Assembly: GCF_008801925.2 (NCBI RefSeq)
Contig: NZ_CP062805.1
Location: forward strand, 62,001 to 126,000
DNA: 64,000 nt
Origin: Cupriavidus basilensis
Lineage (GTDB): Bacteria; Pseudomonadota; Gammaproteobacteria; Burkholderiales; Burkholderiaceae
Direction of reading: 5' to 3'
Position 1 is the stretch's first letter, and the number at the start of each line of letters is the position of its first letter. The position numbers and the translations under genes are program-made. Below the pieces are notes generated by a model, which saw nothing but the letters and a program-made list of their open reading frames with translations, ran no database searches and had not been told where the DNA came from. Shown here one piece after another: positions 46,187-56,035 of this stretch.

Positions 46187-46987
46187 ATGAGCGACTACAC
46201 CGACATTCTCTACGAAGAAAAGGGCGGCGTTGCCCGCATCACGATCAACCGCCCCGAGAAGTACAACGCCTTCCGTGGCAAGACCTGCGATGAGCTGATC
46301 GACGCGCTGCACCGCGCCGGCTGGAACAAGGCTGTTGGCGTCATCGTGCTGACCGGCGTGGGCGACAAGGCGTTCTGCACCGGCGGCGACCAGTCCGCGC
46401 ATGACGGTGGTTACGACGGCCGTGGTCTGGTCGGCCTGCCGGTCGAGGAGCTGCAGGGCTTGATCCGCGAGGTGCCAAAGCCCGTGATCGCCCGCGTCAA
46501 CGGCTATGCGATCGGCGGCGGCAACGTGCTGGTGACCTGCTGTGATCTGGCGATTGCTTCCGAGACGGCGCAGTTCGGCCAGGTCGGCCCCAAGGTCGGC
46601 TCGGTGGATCCCGGCTTCGGCACGGCGTTCCTGGCCCGCGTGGTCGGTGAGAAGAAGGCCCGTGAGATCTGGTACCTGTGCCGTCGCTACAAGGCGCAGG
46701 ATGCGCTGGCCATGGGCCTGGTCAATGCCGTGGTGCCCGCCGACCAGCTCGATGCCGAAGTGCAGAAGTGGTGCGATGAAATCCTGGCGCTGAGCCCCAC
46801 GGCTATCGCCATCGCCAAGCGCTCCTTCAATGCCGACTCGGATTCGATCCGCGGTATCGGCGGCCTGGGCATGCAGGCGCTGGCGCTGTACTACGGCACC
46901 GAGGAGTCGCACGAGGGCGTCAAGGCCTTCATGGAAAAGCGCAAGCCCCGCTTCCGTCCCCAGCCTGACGAAGGCAGCCAGGCATGA
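46187..46987 (+). CDS. badI: 2-ketocyclohexanecarboxyl-CoA hydrolase (BadI-type)
   Basis: A 266-residue crotonase-superfamily enzyme that hydrolytically opens the ring of 2-ketocyclohexane-1-carboxyl-CoA to pimelyl-CoA. It has the MenB-like pattern shared by BadI: YNAFRGKTCDELIDAL, GDKAFCTGGDQSAHDGGYDGRG, YAIGGGNVLVTCCDLAIAS, and QVGPKVGSVDPGFGTAFLARVVGEKKAREIWY. The DGGYDGRG segment and GSVDPG Asp are typical of the C-C cleaving/forming MenB/BadI subgroup rather than hydratases. It overlaps the next gene by 4 bp. Confidence 0.88.
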   Translation: MSDYTDILYEEKGGVARITINRPEKYNAFRGKTCDELIDALHRAGWNKAVGVIVLTGVGDKAFCTGGDQSAHDGGYDGRGLVGLPVEELQGLIREVPKPVIARVNGYAIGGGNVLVTCCDLAIASETAQFGQVGPKVGSVDPGFGTAFLARVVGEKKAREIWYLCRRYKAQDALAMGLVNAVVPADQLDAEVQKWCDEILALSPTAIAIAKRSFNADSDSIRGIGGLGMQALALYYGTEESHEGVKAFMEKRKPRFRPQPDEGSQA

Positions 46988-47757
46988 GTGCCGAACTGAC
47001 CTACCGTGAGGATGTCGCGGTACTGACGCTGAACCGTCCGAAGGCATTGAATGCCTTGAACGCCGAAATGGTGGGCGAGATCGCGGAGCGCCTTGACGAG
47101 GTTGCTGTGTCGAAGGCTCGGGCGCTGCTCATCGTTGGCGCAGGCGGTGGCAAGGCCTTTTGCGCCGGCGCCGACGTGGGCGAACTGCAGGGCAAGAATG
47201 CCGACCAGCAGCGCAAAACCGCACGGCGTGGTCAGTTGGTGTTTGCCAAGCTGGACAGGCTGCGCATCCCCTCGGTCGCCGTTATTACCGGGGTGGCGTT
47301 CGGGGGCGGGCTCGAACTGGCGATGGCCTGCACCTTTCGCATCGCGACGCCCACGTCGCGCCTCGGGCTCCCCGAAATCAAGCTGGGCCTGATTCCCGGC
47401 TACGGAGGCACGCAGCGTCTGCCCCGCTTGGTTGGCGTTGGGCGAGCCGTCGAGCTGATTGCCAGCGGCCGTGCGATCGATGCCCAGGAAGCTGAACGCA
47501 TCGGTCTCATCCATCGCATCGTCGAAGCCGAAGACCCGGTCGATGCGGGAGCCGCTTACCTGAAAAGCCTCGGAGAGCCGTTTCCGGCATCGCTGGGCCA
47601 TGCACTCGAGGCCATCCGGCATTCGCAGTCCATGCGCCTGGAGGATGGGCTGCAGGAGGAGGCAGAGTGCTTCTCGGCGGCGACCCAGACCTGGGATGCC
47701 GATGAAGGCGTCACCGCCTTCCTGGGCAAGCGCAAGCCTCAGTTCGCCGGACATTGA
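46984..47757 (+). CDS. Enoyl-CoA hydratase, candidate cyclohex-1-enecarboxyl-CoA hydratase (BadK-like)
   Basis: A 257-residue crotonase with both catalytic Glu residues of true hydratases (GGGLELAMAC and GLPEIKLGLIPGYGGTQRL) and the oxyanion hole of GKAFCAGAD. BadK, of about the same length, hydrates cyclohex-1-ene-1-carboxyl-CoA to the 2-hydroxy compound that BadH oxidises. The position next to badH and badI, with 4-bp overlaps on both sides, supports that role. A general fatty enoyl-CoA hydratase remains possible because the sequences are similar. Confidence 0.8.
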   Translation: MSAELTYREDVAVLTLNRPKALNALNAEMVGEIAERLDEVAVSKARALLIVGAGGGKAFCAGADVGELQGKNADQQRKTARRGQLVFAKLDRLRIPSVAVITGVAFGGGLELAMACTFRIATPTSRLGLPEIKLGLIPGYGGTQRLPRLVGVGRAVELIASGRAIDAQEAERIGLIHRIVEAEDPVDAGAAYLKSLGEPFPASLGHALEAIRHSQSMRLEDGLQEEAECFSAATQTWDADEGVTAFLGKRKPQFAGH

Positions 47758-48713
47758 GCGCGTCGCCTTCAGACCAGGAGTCCCTTATTTCCAGCGACCT
47801 TCATCTCCCGGAGCCGGTGCATGCGGCGGCGAGTCCGATGCTGGTGCGCTCGATGCCCTTTGTGTTTGTGGTCATCTGGGCCACGGGCTTTGTGGTTGCC
47901 CGATACGGCATGCCGCATGCACCGCCGATGAAATTCCTGGCGGCGCGCTATGCCTTGTCGGTCGGCTGCTTTGGCGTCTGGGCGCTTGCCGCGCGGGCGA
48001 CCTGGCCGCAGGGCGCGCGGGGTTGGCTGCACCTGAGCGTCACCGGGATGCTGATGCACGCCATCTACCTTGGCGGCGTCTGGAGCGCGGTGAAGCTGGG
48101 GATGGGCGCGGGTCTGACTGCACTGCTCGTCGGGTTGCAGCCGGTTCTGACAGCGATCTGGCTCTCCCGCCGAGGCGGCCGAGTGACAGGGGCGCAATGG
48201 GTTGGCCTTTTTCTCGGACTGCTGGGCTTGCTGCTGGTGGTGTGGGCGAAGCTGGGCTTCGGAGAGGTCGGCCCTGCCAGCTTGGGTGGTGCGCTGCTGG
48301 CCCTGCTGGGCATCACGGCGGGAACGCTTTACCAAAAGCGGTTCGTGACGCCCTGCGATGTCCGCACTGCCAGCTTCATCCAACTGCTGGCGGCGTTTGC
48401 GGTCACCACGCCCCTGGCGTTGCTGGAAACGGAGCCGATGCAGTGGGTCGATGCCGCAGGAGGACTGAATTCCGAATTGGCAGGGGCCATGGCCTGGTCG
48501 GTGCTGGGGCTGACGTTGGGGGGCAGTTCTCTGCTGTACCTGCTGATCCAGCGTGGCGCCGCAACCTCCGTCACCAGTCTTTTCTACCTCGTGCCTCCGA
48601 CCACAGCGGTGATGGCGTGGATGCTTTTTGGTGAGCCGATCACGGGCCTGACGGTCGCCGGTACGGTGGCCACTGCAATCGGCGTGGGAATCGTCGTGCG
48701 TAAGCAGAACTAA
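47754..48713 (+). CDS. EamA/DMT-family transporter
   Basis: A 319-residue inner-membrane protein of the drug/metabolite transporter superfamily, with ten hydrophobic segments in two EamA repeats (FVVIWATGFVVARYGMPHAPP; GAMAWSVLGLTLGGSSLLYLL). These transporters export metabolites or amino acids. The annotated TTG start at 47754 overlaps the previous stop; an ATG at about 47838 just before the first membrane segment is an alternative. In the middle of a catabolic operon it may export an overflow or toxic intermediate. Confidence 0.82.
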   Translation: MSASPSDQESLISSDLHLPEPVHAAASPMLVRSMPFVFVVIWATGFVVARYGMPHAPPMKFLAARYALSVGCFGVWALAARATWPQGARGWLHLSVTGMLMHAIYLGGVWSAVKLGMGAGLTALLVGLQPVLTAIWLSRRGGRVTGAQWVGLFLGLLGLLLVVWAKLGFGEVGPASLGGALLALLGITAGTLYQKRFVTPCDVRTASFIQLLAAFAVTTPLALLETEPMQWVDAAGGLNSELAGAMAWSVLGLTLGGSSLLYLLIQRGAATSVTSLFYLVPPTTAVMAWMLFGEPITGLTVAGTVATAIGVGIVVRKQN

Positions 48714-48742
48714 GTTCGATCACTTCCCGAAGGAGAAGGACC

Positions 48743-49537
48743 ATGACATTCAAGAACATTCTGTTCACGGTCGAAAGCGGTGTGGCTCGCATCGTCCTGA
48801 ACCGGCCGGAAAAACTCAACAGCCTCGACGCGGCGACCATGGTTGAGATCCATGAGGCCATGTCCCGCATTGAAGCCGATCGCCAGTTGCGGGTTCTGGT
48901 GCTCGGCGGGGCGGGGCGCGCCTTCTGCGCGGGACAGGATCTCGCCGATCCCGCCATGCAGGCCGTCGATGGCAAGTTGCCGGACATCGGCAATCTCGTG
49001 GAGCGGTATTTCAAGCCGCTGGTGATGCGCTTGCAGAACCTGCATGTCCCCACGGTCGCGGCGGTTCAAGGGTTGGCTGCCGGAGGCGGTGCCTCCATTG
49101 CCCTGGCCTGCGATCTGGTGGTCGCAGCGCAATCCGCGTATTTCCTGCAGGCCTTCTCCAGGATCGGGCTGACGCCGGATACCGGGAGTACGTGGTTCCT
49201 CACGCGATCCGTTGGCACTGTGCGTGCGCTCGGTCTGGCAATGCTCGCCGAGAAGCTGCCGGCCACCAAGGCGGCCGAATGGGGACTCATCTGGCAGGTG
49301 GTCGACGACTCGGAATTCGCAAGCGCCATCGACGCTCTGGCAGCACGGATCGCCCGGATGCCGACGAAGGCGCTGGTACGCACTCGGCAACTGATGCATG
49401 CGGCCACCGGCCATACCTTGGAGCAGCAACTGTTCATGGAGGCCAGCTTCATTCGCGAAATGGGATGGAGTGCCGACTATCGCGAAGGCTTGCAGGCATT
49501 TACAGAAAAGCGGGCTCCGAACTTCACCGGCGAGTGA
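48743..49537 (+). CDS. Enoyl-CoA hydratase/isomerase, PaaG-like
   Basis: A 264-residue crotonase. The oxyanion hole (GRAFCAGQDLAD; GLAAGGGASIALACD) is intact. In the second catalytic position it has an Asp within IGLTPDTGSTWFLTR, the pattern of PaaG-type isomerases, where a single Asp moves a double bond. It could isomerise a beta,gamma-unsaturated to an alpha,beta-unsaturated CoA ester in the ring pathway. It starts 29 bp after the transporter with a clear GAAGGAGAAGG ribosome-binding site. Confidence 0.85.
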   Translation: MTFKNILFTVESGVARIVLNRPEKLNSLDAATMVEIHEAMSRIEADRQLRVLVLGGAGRAFCAGQDLADPAMQAVDGKLPDIGNLVERYFKPLVMRLQNLHVPTVAAVQGLAAGGGASIALACDLVVAAQSAYFLQAFSRIGLTPDTGSTWFLTRSVGTVRALGLAMLAEKLPATKAAEWGLIWQVVDDSEFASAIDALAARIARMPTKALVRTRQLMHAATGHTLEQQLFMEASFIREMGWSADYREGLQAFTEKRAPNFTGE

Positions 49538-49684
49538 CCGGCATGTTGTCGCAGCCAGTCCCTGCCAATGTCTCAGGCGCTGGCTCTGCCGGAACCAGGC
49601 ACCCAACCCAGTTGGGGAGACGAACAAGAAATTTTTCCACCTGTTTGCATTGATGGACGCAAACGCTTCGCCATAGGAGGCCCT

Positions 49685-51478
49685 ATGAGTCACTACACAC
49701 CACCCATGCAGGACATGCAGTTCGTGCTGAATGAACTGGCGGACCTGCACGAAATTGCGGCGCTGCCCGGCTATGGCGAGGCCACTCCAGATGTCGCTCG
49801 AGCCGTGCTGGAAGAGGCTGGGGTTTTTGCCTCCGAGGTCATCGCGCCTCTGAATCATTCGGGCGACGTCGAAGGTGTTCGCCTGGAAGACGGCCTCCCG
49901 CGCATGCCTGCCGGATGGGCGCAGGCCTATGCGCGCTTTGTCGAAGCTGGCTGGCCGGCACTGGCCGCCCCCGAAGAACTGGGCGGACAGAACCTTCCCG
50001 GTGTGCTGGCCGCTGCGGTCGAAGAAATGTGGAACAGCGGGAGCGTGGCGTTCGGCCTGCTGAGCCTGCTGTCACGGGGGGCGGTGAACGTATTGCGGCA
50101 CGCGGGCTCGCCCGAACTGCAGCAGCGGTACTTGCCGCGCATGATCAGCGGCGAATGGACCGGCACGATGGTGCTAACCGAGCCCCAGGCAGGCTCCGAC
50201 CTGTCCGCTGTGCGTACCCGCGCTACCCGCGCAGCCGATGGCGCTTATCGGCTGCACGGCACCAAGATCTTCATCACCTATGGGGACCATGATCTCGTCC
50301 CTAACGTGGTGCATCTGGTGCTTGCCAGGGTCGAAGGCGCCCCGGCCGGAACCAAGGGGATCTCGCTGTTCGCGGTGCCCAAGGTCCTGGTCAACGACGA
50401 TGGTTCGCTGGGCGAGCACAACGACGTCCGGGCGGTGTCGATCGAGCGCAAGCTTGGCCTGCACGCCACGCCCACTTGCGTCATGGCCTTTGGCGATGGG
50501 GCGGGAGCGGTGGCCCATCTGGTCGGCGAGGAGAACCGCGGGCTGGAATACATGTTCATCATGATGAACTCGGCGCGTTTCGCCGTGGGTCTGGAGGGCA
50601 TCGGCTTGGCCGAACGCGCGTACCAGAAAGCCAGGGATTATGCACGGGAGCGGGTTCAAGGTGTGGAGCAGGGCGGCGAGACTGGCGCCAAGGTTCCGAT
50701 CATCCGCCACCCTGATGTGCGCCGCATGCTGTTGAGCATGAAATCCCGGATCGAGGCCATGCGCGCGCTGGCGGCGGTGATGGCGGGAAGCATGGACCAG
50801 GCGGCGCTCAATCCGGATGCGGAAGTCCGGGATGCCCACCAGGCTTTCGTCGAACTGATGATGCCTATCGCCAAGGGATGGTTCACGGAAACCGGGCTGG
50901 ATGTTGCCTCCATGGGCATCCAGGTTCACGGCGGCGTGGGCTTTATTGAGGAAACCGGGGCGGCCCAGTATCTGCGCGACGCTCGCATCACGACGATCTA
51001 TGAAGGTACCACGGGCATCCAGGCGATGGATCTGGTTGGACGCAAGATCGGTCGCGATGGCGGACACGCGATCGGCGCGGTGATCGTGCGCATGCGGCAG
51101 GTGCAGGCCGACCTGGCATCCCACGCGCATGCCGAACTGCGCGCTATCGGGGCTCAGCTGAACAAGGGCATCGGCGATCTCGAGGCGGCAGTCGAATCGC
51201 TCGTGAAGTCGTGGGCAGGCGGCCCCAAGCCTGCTCTGGCGGGATCTGGGCCGTTCCTGGAGCTCTTGGGTATCGTGGCGGGTGGGTGGCAGATGGGTCG
51301 CGCCGCATTGGCTGCGAACCGGCTCCTTGAATCGGATCCAGGTTCGGAATTTTTGAGCAGCAAGATACTGAGTTGCCGCTTCTACGTTGACCACGTTCTT
51401 TCCAAGTCGGCGGGGCTGCGTCATACCATCGTTTCTGGCGCTGGCGCCACGCTGGCGTTCCCTGAAGCGGCGTTTTGA
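49685..51478 (+). CDS. Acyl-CoA dehydrogenase, large C-terminal-extended type
   Basis: A 597-residue acyl-CoA dehydrogenase of the large class (DmdC/AidB-like length, about 600). The N-terminal helical extension (MQDMQFVLNEL) is typical. FAD loop MVLTEPQAGSDLSAVRTRA, FITYGDHD, and the catalytic Glu in IYEGTTGIQAMDL are present; the last 150 residues form the extra helical domain. As last gene of the ring-opening operon it may perform the ring-desaturating step done by AliB in the cyclohexanecarboxylate pathway, although AliB is of the smaller type. ATG 49685 follows AGGAGGCC. Confidence 0.9.
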   Translation: MSHYTPPMQDMQFVLNELADLHEIAALPGYGEATPDVARAVLEEAGVFASEVIAPLNHSGDVEGVRLEDGLPRMPAGWAQAYARFVEAGWPALAAPEELGGQNLPGVLAAAVEEMWNSGSVAFGLLSLLSRGAVNVLRHAGSPELQQRYLPRMISGEWTGTMVLTEPQAGSDLSAVRTRATRAADGAYRLHGTKIFITYGDHDLVPNVVHLVLARVEGAPAGTKGISLFAVPKVLVNDDGSLGEHNDVRAVSIERKLGLHATPTCVMAFGDGAGAVAHLVGEENRGLEYMFIMMNSARFAVGLEGIGLAERAYQKARDYARERVQGVEQGGETGAKVPIIRHPDVRRMLLSMKSRIEAMRALAAVMAGSMDQAALNPDAEVRDAHQAFVELMMPIAKGWFTETGLDVASMGIQVHGGVGFIEETGAAQYLRDARITTIYEGTTGIQAMDLVGRKIGRDGGHAIGAVIVRMRQVQADLASHAHAELRAIGAQLNKGIGDLEAAVESLVKSWAGGPKPALAGSGPFLELLGIVAGGWQMGRAALAANRLLESDPGSEFLSSKILSCRFYVDHVLSKSAGLRHTIVSGAGATLAFPEAAF

Positions 51479-51912
51479 AGAGGCGACGACTTGCAATGCC
51501 ATTGCGCGAACACAGTTAGTGTTTTGTGCTGTAAATGCGCGAGCGTTGTGATCGCGTGGTCGAGTGGCCTGACTCTACGGGAAGCCTTGGCAAGGCTTCC
51601 GGCGAGGAAGGTCGTATGCGAAAACCACGCTGCCTATTTTTCACGCTGCTGTAGGTGTTAGTTCCGAATACTCGTCCGTGCACCGTGGCGATTTGGGTCG
51701 GCGGATCTTCATGAAAGAGAAGGTATTACGGGGTAGTGTCTTCAAACGTTCCTTCGAGGGCTGGTGCGGCGCCATATCTCAGTCGGCTCCTGGCTTCTTT
51801 GGGGCCGCTTGCCGTTGCAAGCGGTCACTCGGCGAGGTTTCGCTCGGATCCCCAGCCCAACGGGCATAGGGCCATACCAGAAGGATTACCAAATATCAGG
51901 AGAGGATCTTTC
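51479..51912. other. Intergenic region with hairpin, no gene recognised
   Basis: 434 bp between the ring operon and pntA. It contains one clear hairpin (separate entry) and presumably the pnt promoter. The short frames here have no recognisable relatives. Confidence 0.5.
51580..51600 (+). terminator. Hairpin after the ring-opening operon
   Basis: GGAAGCCTT and AAGGCTTCC (9-bp perfect arms) enclose GGC. No T-run follows. It lies 102 bp after the last gene of the operon and may stabilise the transcript end. Confidence 0.45.
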
Positions 51913-53535
51913 ATGCAGACAGACCCAAGCTTGGCAGCGCAGCGCAGTGACACCCAGCGCATCGGCGTCCCCCGCGAAACTTTCCCCGGCGAAAAACGTG
52001 TAGCCACCGTGCCCGACGTGGTGGAAAAACTCATCAAGCTGGGCTTTTCGGTCGCCATCGAATCGGGCGCGGGCGAGGCCGCCAACTTCAGCGACGAAGC
52101 CTATCGCGCCGCCGGGGCCGAAGTGCTGCCGGATGCCGCGGCGCTGTGGGCCGCCTCGGACATTGTCTTCAAGGTGCGCCCGCCCTGCCCCGAGGAAGTG
52201 GGCCTGATGCGCCAAGGCGGCACACTGATCGACTTCATCTGGCCGGCGCAGAACCCCGAGCTGATGCAGCAGCTCGCCGCCAGGAAGGCCACGGTCCTCG
52301 CCATCGACTGCCTGCCGCGCACACTTTCGCGCGCCCAGAAGATGGATGCGCTGACCTCTACGGCTGGCGTCTCCGGTTACCGCGCCGTCATCGAGGCGGC
52401 CCATGCCTTCGGCCGCTACTTCAATGGCCAGATCACGGCGGCGGGCAAAGTACCGCCTGCCAAGGTGTTCATCGCCGGTGCCGGCGTGGCGGGCCTCGCC
52501 GCCATCGGCACGGCGGCCAATCTGGGCGCCATCGTGCGGGCCAACGACACGCGTGCCGAGGTGGCCGACCAGGTCAAGTCGCTGGGCGGCGAGTTCGTCA
52601 AGGTGGACTACGAGGAAGACGGCTCCGGCGGCGGCGGCTACGCCAAGGTCATGAGCGAAGGCTTCCAGGCCGCGCAGCGCCAGATGTACGCCCAGCAGGC
52701 CCAGGACGCGGACATCATCATCACCACCGCGCTGATCCCCGGCAAGCCCGCACCCAAGCTCATCACCGCCGAGATGGTGCAGAGCATGAACCCCGGCAGC
52801 GTGATCGTGGATATGGCCGCCGAGCAGGGCGGCAACTGCGAACTCACGGTGCCCGGCGAGGCCGTGGTGCGCCATGGCGTGACCATCATCGGCTACACGG
52901 ACCTCGCGTCGCGCTTGGCCAAGCAATCGTCCACGCTGTACGCCACCAACCTGCTGCGCCTGACCGAGGAACTGTGCAAGGCCAAGGACGGCGTGGCCGT
53001 GGTCAACATGGAGGACGACGCGATCCGCGGCCTGACCCTCATCAAGGATGGCGCTATCACCTGGCCGGCCCCGCCGCTCAAGGCTGCGCCCGTGCCGGCG
53101 CCCAAGGCGGCGGCGGTCCCCGTCGCCGAGAAGAAGAACGGCCACGGCCATGGCGCCGGCGCGCCCATGTCCGCCAAGGCGCTGACCCTCATCTTCTGCG
53201 TGGCGGCCGTGCTGTTCTGGTGTATCGGCGCCTATGCGCCCGCGGCCTTCCTGAGCCACTTCACGGTGTTCGCGCTGGCCTGCTTCATCGGCTACATGGT
53301 GGTGTGGAACGTCACGCCCGCGCTGCACACGCCGTTGATGAGCGTGACCAACGCCATCTCCAGCATCATCGCCATCGGCGCGCTGGTGCAGATCGCGCCG
53401 CCCGACGGCGTGGGCGGCGGGCGGCCGGACGAGCTGATCCGCTGGCTGGCCTTTGCTGCGCTGGTGCTCACGGCCGTCAACATGTTCGGCGGCTTTGCCG
53501 TCACGCGCCGCATGCTGGCCATGTTTCGCAAATAA
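51913..53535 (+). CDS. pntA: NAD(P) transhydrogenase subunit alpha
   Basis: A 540-residue single-chain alpha subunit of the proton-pumping transhydrogenase, which makes NADPH from NADH using the proton gradient. The NAD-binding domain I starts [19 protein letters not shown], has the [20 protein letters not shown] nucleotide fold and [19 protein letters not shown] linker rich in Ala and Pro is followed by four membrane segments at the C-terminus ([21 protein letters not shown]). Slightly longer than the 510 residues of E. coli, owing to an N-terminal extension. pntB follows after 24 bp. Confidence 0.95.
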   Translation: MQTDPSLAAQRSDTQRIGVPRETFPGEKRVATVPDVVEKLIKLGFSVAIESGAGEAANFSDEAYRAAGAEVLPDAAALWAASDIVFKVRPPCPEEVGLMRQGGTLIDFIWPAQNPELMQQLAARKATVLAIDCLPRTLSRAQKMDALTSTAGVSGYRAVIEAAHAFGRYFNGQITAAGKVPPAKVFIAGAGVAGLAAIGTAANLGAIVRANDTRAEVADQVKSLGGEFVKVDYEEDGSGGGGYAKVMSEGFQAAQRQMYAQQAQDADIIITTALIPGKPAPKLITAEMVQSMNPGSVIVDMAAEQGGNCELTVPGEAVVRHGVTIIGYTDLASRLAKQSSTLYATNLLRLTEELCKAKDGVAVVNMEDDAIRGLTLIKDGAITWPAPPLKAAPVPAPKAAAVPVAEKKNGHGHGAGAPMSAKALTLIFCVAAVLFWCIGAYAPAAFLSHFTVFALACFIGYMVVWNVTPALHTPLMSVTNAISSIIAIGALVQIAPPDGVGGGRPDELIRWLAFAALVLTAVNMFGGFAVTRRMLAMFRK

Positions 53536-53559
53536 CCAGAACGACGAGGAGAACGGAAC

Positions 53560-55017
53560 ATGTCCCACAGCTTGTCGACGGTGGCCTACCTGGGCGCCGC
53601 CATACTTTTCATCCTGAGCCTGGGCGGGCTCTCGAACCCCGAAACCTCGCGCCGCGGCAACCTGCTGGGCATGGTCGGCATGGCGCTGGCCGTGCTGGCC
53701 ACGGTGTTCGGCCCGCGTGTGAGCTCGGGCGGCATTGCCTGGATCGTCATCGCGCTGGTCATCGGCGGCGGCATCGGCTTCTACGCCGCGAAGATCGTAA
53801 AGATGACCCAGATGCCCGAACTGGTCGCGCTCATGCACAGCCTGGTGGGCCTGGCGGCCTGCCTGGTGGGTTTTGCCAGCTATGTCGATACCTCGGTGCA
53901 GTTCAGCGGCGCCGAGAAGGCCATCCATGAGGTGGAGATCTACGTCGGCATCCTGATCGGCGCCGTCACCTTCTCGGGCTCGCTGATCGCCTTCGGCAAG
54001 CTCAACGGCAAGATCGGCGGCAAGCCACTGCTGCTGCCCGCGCGCCACTGGCTCAACCTCGTTGCGCTGCTGGTGGTGATCTGGTTCGGCAAGCAGTTCC
54101 TGGGCACCCACGAAAGCGGCGCCGGCATGACGGCCCTGGTCGTGATGACCGTGATCGCGTTGCTATTCGGTGTGCACATGGTGATGGCCATCGGCGGCGC
54201 TGACATGCCGGTGGTGGTGTCCATGCTCAACAGCTACTCGGGCTGGGCCGCGGCCGCCACCGGTTTCATGCTGAACAACGACCTGCTGATCGTCACAGGC
54301 GCGCTGGTGGGCTCGTCGGGCGCGAGCCTGAGCTACATCATGTGCAACGCGATGAACCGCAACTTCATCAGCGTGATCGCCGGCGGCTTCGGCTCCGGCG
54401 CGGGCAAGTCGGCCAAGAAGGGCGAAGCCGCCTCGCCACAAGGCGAGGTCACGCCCATTAGCGCCGCCGAAACCGCCGAGATGCTGCGCGAGGCAAAGAG
54501 CGTGGTCATCGTGCCGGGCTACGGCATGGCCGTCGCGCAGGCCCAGCACACGGTCAACGAGATCACCAAGGCGCTGCGCGAGAAGGGCGTGGATGTGCGC
54601 TTCGCCATCCACCCGGTGGCCGGCCGCATGCCGGGCCACATGAACGTGCTGCTGGCCGAGGCCAAGGTGCCCTACGACATCGTGATGGAGATGGACGAGA
54701 TCAACGAGGACTTCCCGGACACCGACGTGGCGATGGTCATCGGCGCCAACGACATCGTGAACCCGGCGGCGCAGGACGATCCGACCAGCCCGATCGCGGG
54801 CATGCCGGTGCTGGAGGTCTGGAAGGCCAAGCACTCGATCGTCATGAAACGCTCCATGGCTTCGGGATACGCCGGCGTGGATAACCCGCTGTTCTACAAG
54901 GAGAACAACCGAATGCTGTTCGGCGACGCCAAGAAGATGCTGGACGAAGGGCTGGCCGCGCTCAAAGGAGGCCGAATGCAGAAGTCGGCTCCTTGGATTG
55001 ATCCATCGGCTGGATAG
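53560..55017 (+). CDS. pntB: NAD(P) transhydrogenase subunit beta
   Basis: A 485-residue beta subunit with eight or nine membrane segments (about 1-265; [18 protein letters not shown]) and the NADP-binding domain III ([50 protein letters not shown]). The family normally ends soon after the final helix (LAALK). Here about 15 further residues (ending WIDPSAG) follow, which may reflect a rearranged junction at about 54970. Together with PntA it could supply NADPH for the FadH-like and other reductases of the island. Confidence 0.93.
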   Translation: MSHSLSTVAYLGAAILFILSLGGLSNPETSRRGNLLGMVGMALAVLATVFGPRVSSGGIAWIVIALVIGGGIGFYAAKIVKMTQMPELVALMHSLVGLAACLVGFASYVDTSVQFSGAEKAIHEVEIYVGILIGAVTFSGSLIAFGKLNGKIGGKPLLLPARHWLNLVALLVVIWFGKQFLGTHESGAGMTALVVMTVIALLFGVHMVMAIGGADMPVVVSMLNSYSGWAAAATGFMLNNDLLIVTGALVGSSGASLSYIMCNAMNRNFISVIAGGFGSGAGKSAKKGEAASPQGEVTPISAAETAEMLREAKSVVIVPGYGMAVAQAQHTVNEITKALREKGVDVRFAIHPVAGRMPGHMNVLLAEAKVPYDIVMEMDEINEDFPDTDVAMVIGANDIVNPAAQDDPTSPIAGMPVLEVWKAKHSIVMKRSMASGYAGVDNPLFYKENNRMLFGDAKKMLDEGLAALKGGRMQKSAPWIDPSAG

Positions 55018-55135
55018 GCTCGTATTTGATCCGAATGGAGACCTCGTCCTTGAGCTGTTCGATGACGGCGCGTTGGGGCGGGTGAATTCCCGCGGACGCC
55101 ATAGACTTCCTCCCGCCCGGGCGCCAACTCGGAAT

Positions 55136-56035
55136 TCAATCCCCCAGGCCCCTGAGTCTCACCTCCTGGACGCGTCGCCACGCACCGGGGGTCATGCCTG
55201 CTTCCCCTTTGAAGGCTCTCGTGAAATGGCTCTGCGAAGCGTAGCCACAGGCCAGGGCGATTTGCGCGAGCTCCAACTTGCCGTCGTGAAGAAGAGACTT
55301 TGCCCGATCGACACGCCGCTTTGCGACATAAGCGTGGGGGGGCAATCCCACGCTTGCACGGAACATCTTTGCAAAGTGAAAGGTGCTGAGCTTGGCTCGG
55401 CAAGCCAACTCTTCGAGCTTGAGGGCAGAGCTCAGATTCGCTTCGATGTACTCGATAATGTTTCTCTGGACAGCGGGAGCCAAGCGGCCTTTTATGACCT
55501 CTGTTGTTGCTCGGTTGGTGTGGTGGCGCAGCAGGCGATGAAGAAGCAAATGGCAGGCTGATTCGAGCGCCATTCGATCGGCGAGATCGGACCAGTCGAG
55601 GGGAAGGACGGCTCCTCTCACGATCATTGCGAGCGCCGGGTCATCAACGAACGTGAGATCCTGCAGATCGATCCGGCGCGGGGTGATGTCGAATGCTGCA
55701 TGGGCCTGGTAGGCGAGAACAGCCGGATCGATGTAGAGATGGAACATTCGAATCGGTCCCCCGACGTGCCACCGGCTTGCATGTCCCGCAGGCATCAAAC
55801 AAAACTTGTCGGGACCTCCTCCAAGCAGTTGCCTGTCCGCACGGACGATCTTGTCTCCACCGTCAAGATACACGCTCAGCGTATGGTGATCCGGCTGGTC
55901 GTAGTTCGCCCAACCTTCAGCGTCCCGCCACTCCCATTCCGCAAAGGCAAGGCCGCACGCGGCCGTTCCCTTGCGCCAAAGACGAGCGCTGGTCTGAGAA
56001 AGGACCTCGCTCACATGGATCGCGGAAGTCTCCAT
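55136..56035 (-). CDS. AraC-family transcriptional regulator
   Basis: A 299-residue regulator. The C-terminal double HTH covers about the last 100 residues (LEELACRAKLSTFHFAKMFRASVG, then IALACGYASQSHFTRAFKGEAGMTPGAWRR). The N-terminal half is a cupin-like ligand domain (HHTLSVYLDGG, PDKFCLMPAGHASRWHVGG). ATG at 56035 follows AGGGGTG and gives the usual length; the upstream extension has no family character. It is separated by 118 bp from pntB (convergent) and could control the aminotransferase gene read away from it. Confidence 0.88.
   Translation of the reverse strand: METSAIHVSEVLSQTSARLWRKGTAACGLAFAEWEWRDAEGWANYDQPDHHTLSVYLDGGDKIVRADRQLLGGGPDKFCLMPAGHASRWHVGGPIRMFHLYIDPAVLAYQAHAAFDITPRRIDLQDLTFVDDPALAMIVRGAVLPLDWSDLADRMALESACHLLLHRLLRHHTNRATTEVIKGRLAPAVQRNIIEYIEANLSSALKLEELACRAKLSTFHFAKMFRASVGLPPHAYVAKRRVDRAKSLLHDGKLELAQIALACGYASQSHFTRAFKGEAGMTPGAWRRVQEVRLRGLGD

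Noticed and set aside
51886..54111. 741-codon minus-strand open frame
   Set aside because: Antisense to pntA and pntB, with low-complexity His/Gly/Asp-rich product and no recognisable domain.
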